Notes under the pieces: generated by a model
The model's database searches: none
Told to the model about the DNA's origin: nothing
What the model saw: the letters and a program-made list of their open reading frames with translations, nothing else
Position numbers and translations under genes: made by a program
From: Erysipelotrichaceae bacterium
Lineage (GTDB): Bacteria > Bacillota_I > Bacilli_A > Erysipelotrichales > Erysipelotrichaceae
NCBI GenBank assembly: GCA_003446295.1
Contig: DMBB01000091.1
Span: 1,250-6,870 of the forward strand
Length of the DNA: 5,621 bases
Direction: 5' to 3'
Part shown: positions 4,313 through 5,621 of the stretch, in pieces
Numbering within the stretch: the stretch's first letter is position 1
Layout: each line of letters starts with the position of its first letter

Positions 4313-5621
4313 CTAAGCTTTCTGCCTGACGATCGGGAATGTCAGTACAGTCTTGAACAGATCGCCGTCGATCGACAGATGCAGCGTTCCGTTCTGCAGC
4401 TCCGCCATACTGCGTGCGATCGACAGTCCCAGGCCATTCCCTTCCGTATGTCTTGAAGCATCGCCTCTCGTAAACCGTTCCATCAGTTCCTCTTCAGACA
4501 TATCCAGTTCTTCTCTTGATGTATTTTTGAAAGAGATCACTGCATGTCCTTCTGCTTCTTCCAGAGACAGATAGACACGTGTACCGGGCTGTCCGTATTT
4601 GCATATGTTGTTCATCAGGTTGTCAAAGATGCGCCACATCCTTCTGCCGTCCGCCATGATCATGATCTTTTTATCCGGCTTTTTTGTGATCAGCGTGAGT
4701 TCTGCCTCTTTCATCTTTTCTTCATATTCCCCGGCTGCCTGTTCAAGGAATACAGACGCATCGCACGGGGTCAGAAAGACATCCAGATTTCCCGTAGAAG
4801 CTTTGGAAGCCTCGACAAGATCTTCGATCAGACGCTTCAGCTTATCAGACTGTCTCACAAGCACTTCAGAATATTCCTTGATCTTTTCGTTTTCACATTC
4901 TTCCTTGCCGATCAGGGATGCATAATTGATGATCGATGTGAGCGGTGTTTTGATGTCATGAGACACATTTGTGATCAGTTCCGTTTTCATCCGCTCGCTC
5001 TTCATTCTTTCATCAACCGCGATCGACATGCCTTTGGCAATGCTGTTGAGATCATCCGCATGCTGTTTGAGTTCCCAGAACAGTCCTTTGGTATCCGTCT
5101 GATAGGAAAGGTCTCCTTCAGCCAGAGCTGTGCCGCCTCTTTTCAGTCTCTGCAGGCAGAGCACAAAGTACAGCACGGCAGGCACCAGCAGCATCTTTTC
5201 AAGTATGAACAGCAGGATCTCCGATTCAACCGAATGCCGTGTCACAACGACTACGATCGCTTCCAGGAAGAAGATGCCAGCAAGTATAAGACACGTCTTC
5301 CACATCAGCGGCAGATTGCCGATCAGTTCCATATTGAACCGGTGCAGCTTCTTCAGCAATTCCCAGACTTTCAGACACAGCTTCCACAGCAGCACCAGGA
5401 TCTTCCAGATGATATTGTTCTCGATGAACGTATGCAGCTTGATCCTGACTGCAGCACTCATGCTCAGACCGATTCCGAAGATCATTCCGATGAAGCCTAC
5501 AACTCCCAGTCCGGTGAATTCGTACAGATCCTCTCCTCCGCTGACATTAGCTACGATCGCGATCAGAATAAACCCGAATACGAGTGAAACAACCAACAGT
5601 GCATCAAACGGTACTTTATAA
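4313..5621 (-). CDS. Membrane sensor histidine kinase, N-terminus cut off by the window edge
   Basis: The frame stays open to the right edge (435 codons visible). A TTG at 5596 could serve as a start, but no Shine-Dalgarno sequence precedes it and the frame continues upstream, so I treat the gene as 5'-partial. Numbered from that TTG, hydrophobic segments lie at about 2-19, 28-48, 100-118 and 127-147. A linker resembling HAMP follows (149-195), then the H-box SHDIKTPLTS with phospho-acceptor His213, and an HATPase domain with N-box NLMNN (326-330), F-box RFTRGD (374-379) and G2-box GNGLGLSIA (386-394). The normal G1 box (DxGxG) is not visible; NTSREELD stands there. By family it autophosphorylates His213 in response to an envelope signal and passes phosphate to a response regulator, expected beyond the right edge because none is seen downstream. 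The stop is TAG at 4313. The signal is unknown. Confidence 0.92.
   Translation of the reverse strand, partial: YKVPFDALLVVSLVFGFILIAIVANVSGGEDLYEFTGLGVVGFIGMIFGIGLSMSAAVRIKLHTFIENNIIWKILVLLWKLCLKVWELLKKLHRFNMELIGNLPLMWKTCLILAGIFFLEAIVVVVTRHSVESEILLFILEKMLLVPAVLYFVLCLQRLKRGGTALAEGDLSYQTDTKGLFWELKQHADDLNSIAKGMSIAVDERMKSERMKTELITNVSHDIKTPLTSIINYASLIGKEECENEKIKEYSEVLVRQSDKLKRLIEDLVEASKASTGNLDVFLTPCDASVFLEQAAGEYEEKMKEAELTLITKKPDKKIMIMADGRRMWRIFDNLMNNICKYGQPGTRVYLSLEEAEGHAVISFKNTSREELDMSEEELMERFTRGDASRHTEGNGLGLSIARSMAELQNGTLHLSIDGDLFKTVLTFPIVRQKA

Noticed and set aside
4544..5587. Long rightward open frame (347 codons) antisense to the histidine kinase
   Set aside because: It lies wholly opposite a kinase with H, N, F and G2 boxes, shows no family motif and has no convincing ribosome binding site. 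Skewed codon use in the kinase explains it.
5594..5596. TTG as the true start of the histidine kinase
   Set aside because: The frame stays open upstream to the edge and no Shine-Dalgarno sequence precedes the TTG, so the gene more likely begins outside the window.

Overview
The window looks like chromosomal DNA of a low-to-mid GC Bacillota (Firmicutes), probably an anaerobic gut-type clostridial or erysipelotrichial lineage. The reasons are strong AGGAGG-type ribosome binding sites, extended -10 promoters, U-rich hairpin terminators, an anaerobe-type flavin/iron-sulfur oxidoreductase, and a histidine kinase whose C-terminal half resembles kinases common in clostridia. The genus cannot be fixed from the sequence alone. 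There are four protein genes, two of them cut by the window edges. I see no RNA gene, insertion sequence, integrase, phage gene or CRISPR array.

Left part (1-2192): a multidomain old-yellow-enzyme-family oxidoreductase (FMN barrel, 4Fe-4S site, start of an FAD/NAD(P) domain) runs leftward off the window. It is divergent from a TetR/AcrR-family regulator at 1516-2148. Their 185-bp intergenic region holds back-to-back promoters with overlapping -35 boxes, plus an imperfect palindrome on the regulator's -10. The layout suggests a self-regulated regulator that also controls the oxidoreductase, analogous to NemR/NemA of E. coli. The oxidoreductase's substrate is not known.

Middle (2156-4204): a strong hairpin serves as a shared terminator between the convergent regulator and a leftward glycogen synthase gene (glgA). 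GlgA has a complete GT5 catalytic region and then about 125 extra residues, most of which look like an SCP2-type (sterol carrier protein 2-like) lipid-binding domain. This unusual fusion is the most notable feature of the window. The gene appears to be transcribed alone, from its own extended -10 promoter. Upstream are a perfect GATAAC/GTTATC palindrome and two interleaved inverted repeats that could be regulatory.

Right part (4264-5621): a membrane sensor histidine kinase runs leftward, ends in its own hairpin terminator, and is truncated at the right edge. A partner response regulator would be expected beyond the edge.

Nothing in the window shows the three units acting in one pathway. They look like neighbouring, independently transcribed chromosomal genes. 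No clear new multi-gene system is present; the GlgA-SCP2 fusion and the two regulatory intergenic regions deserve the most attention.
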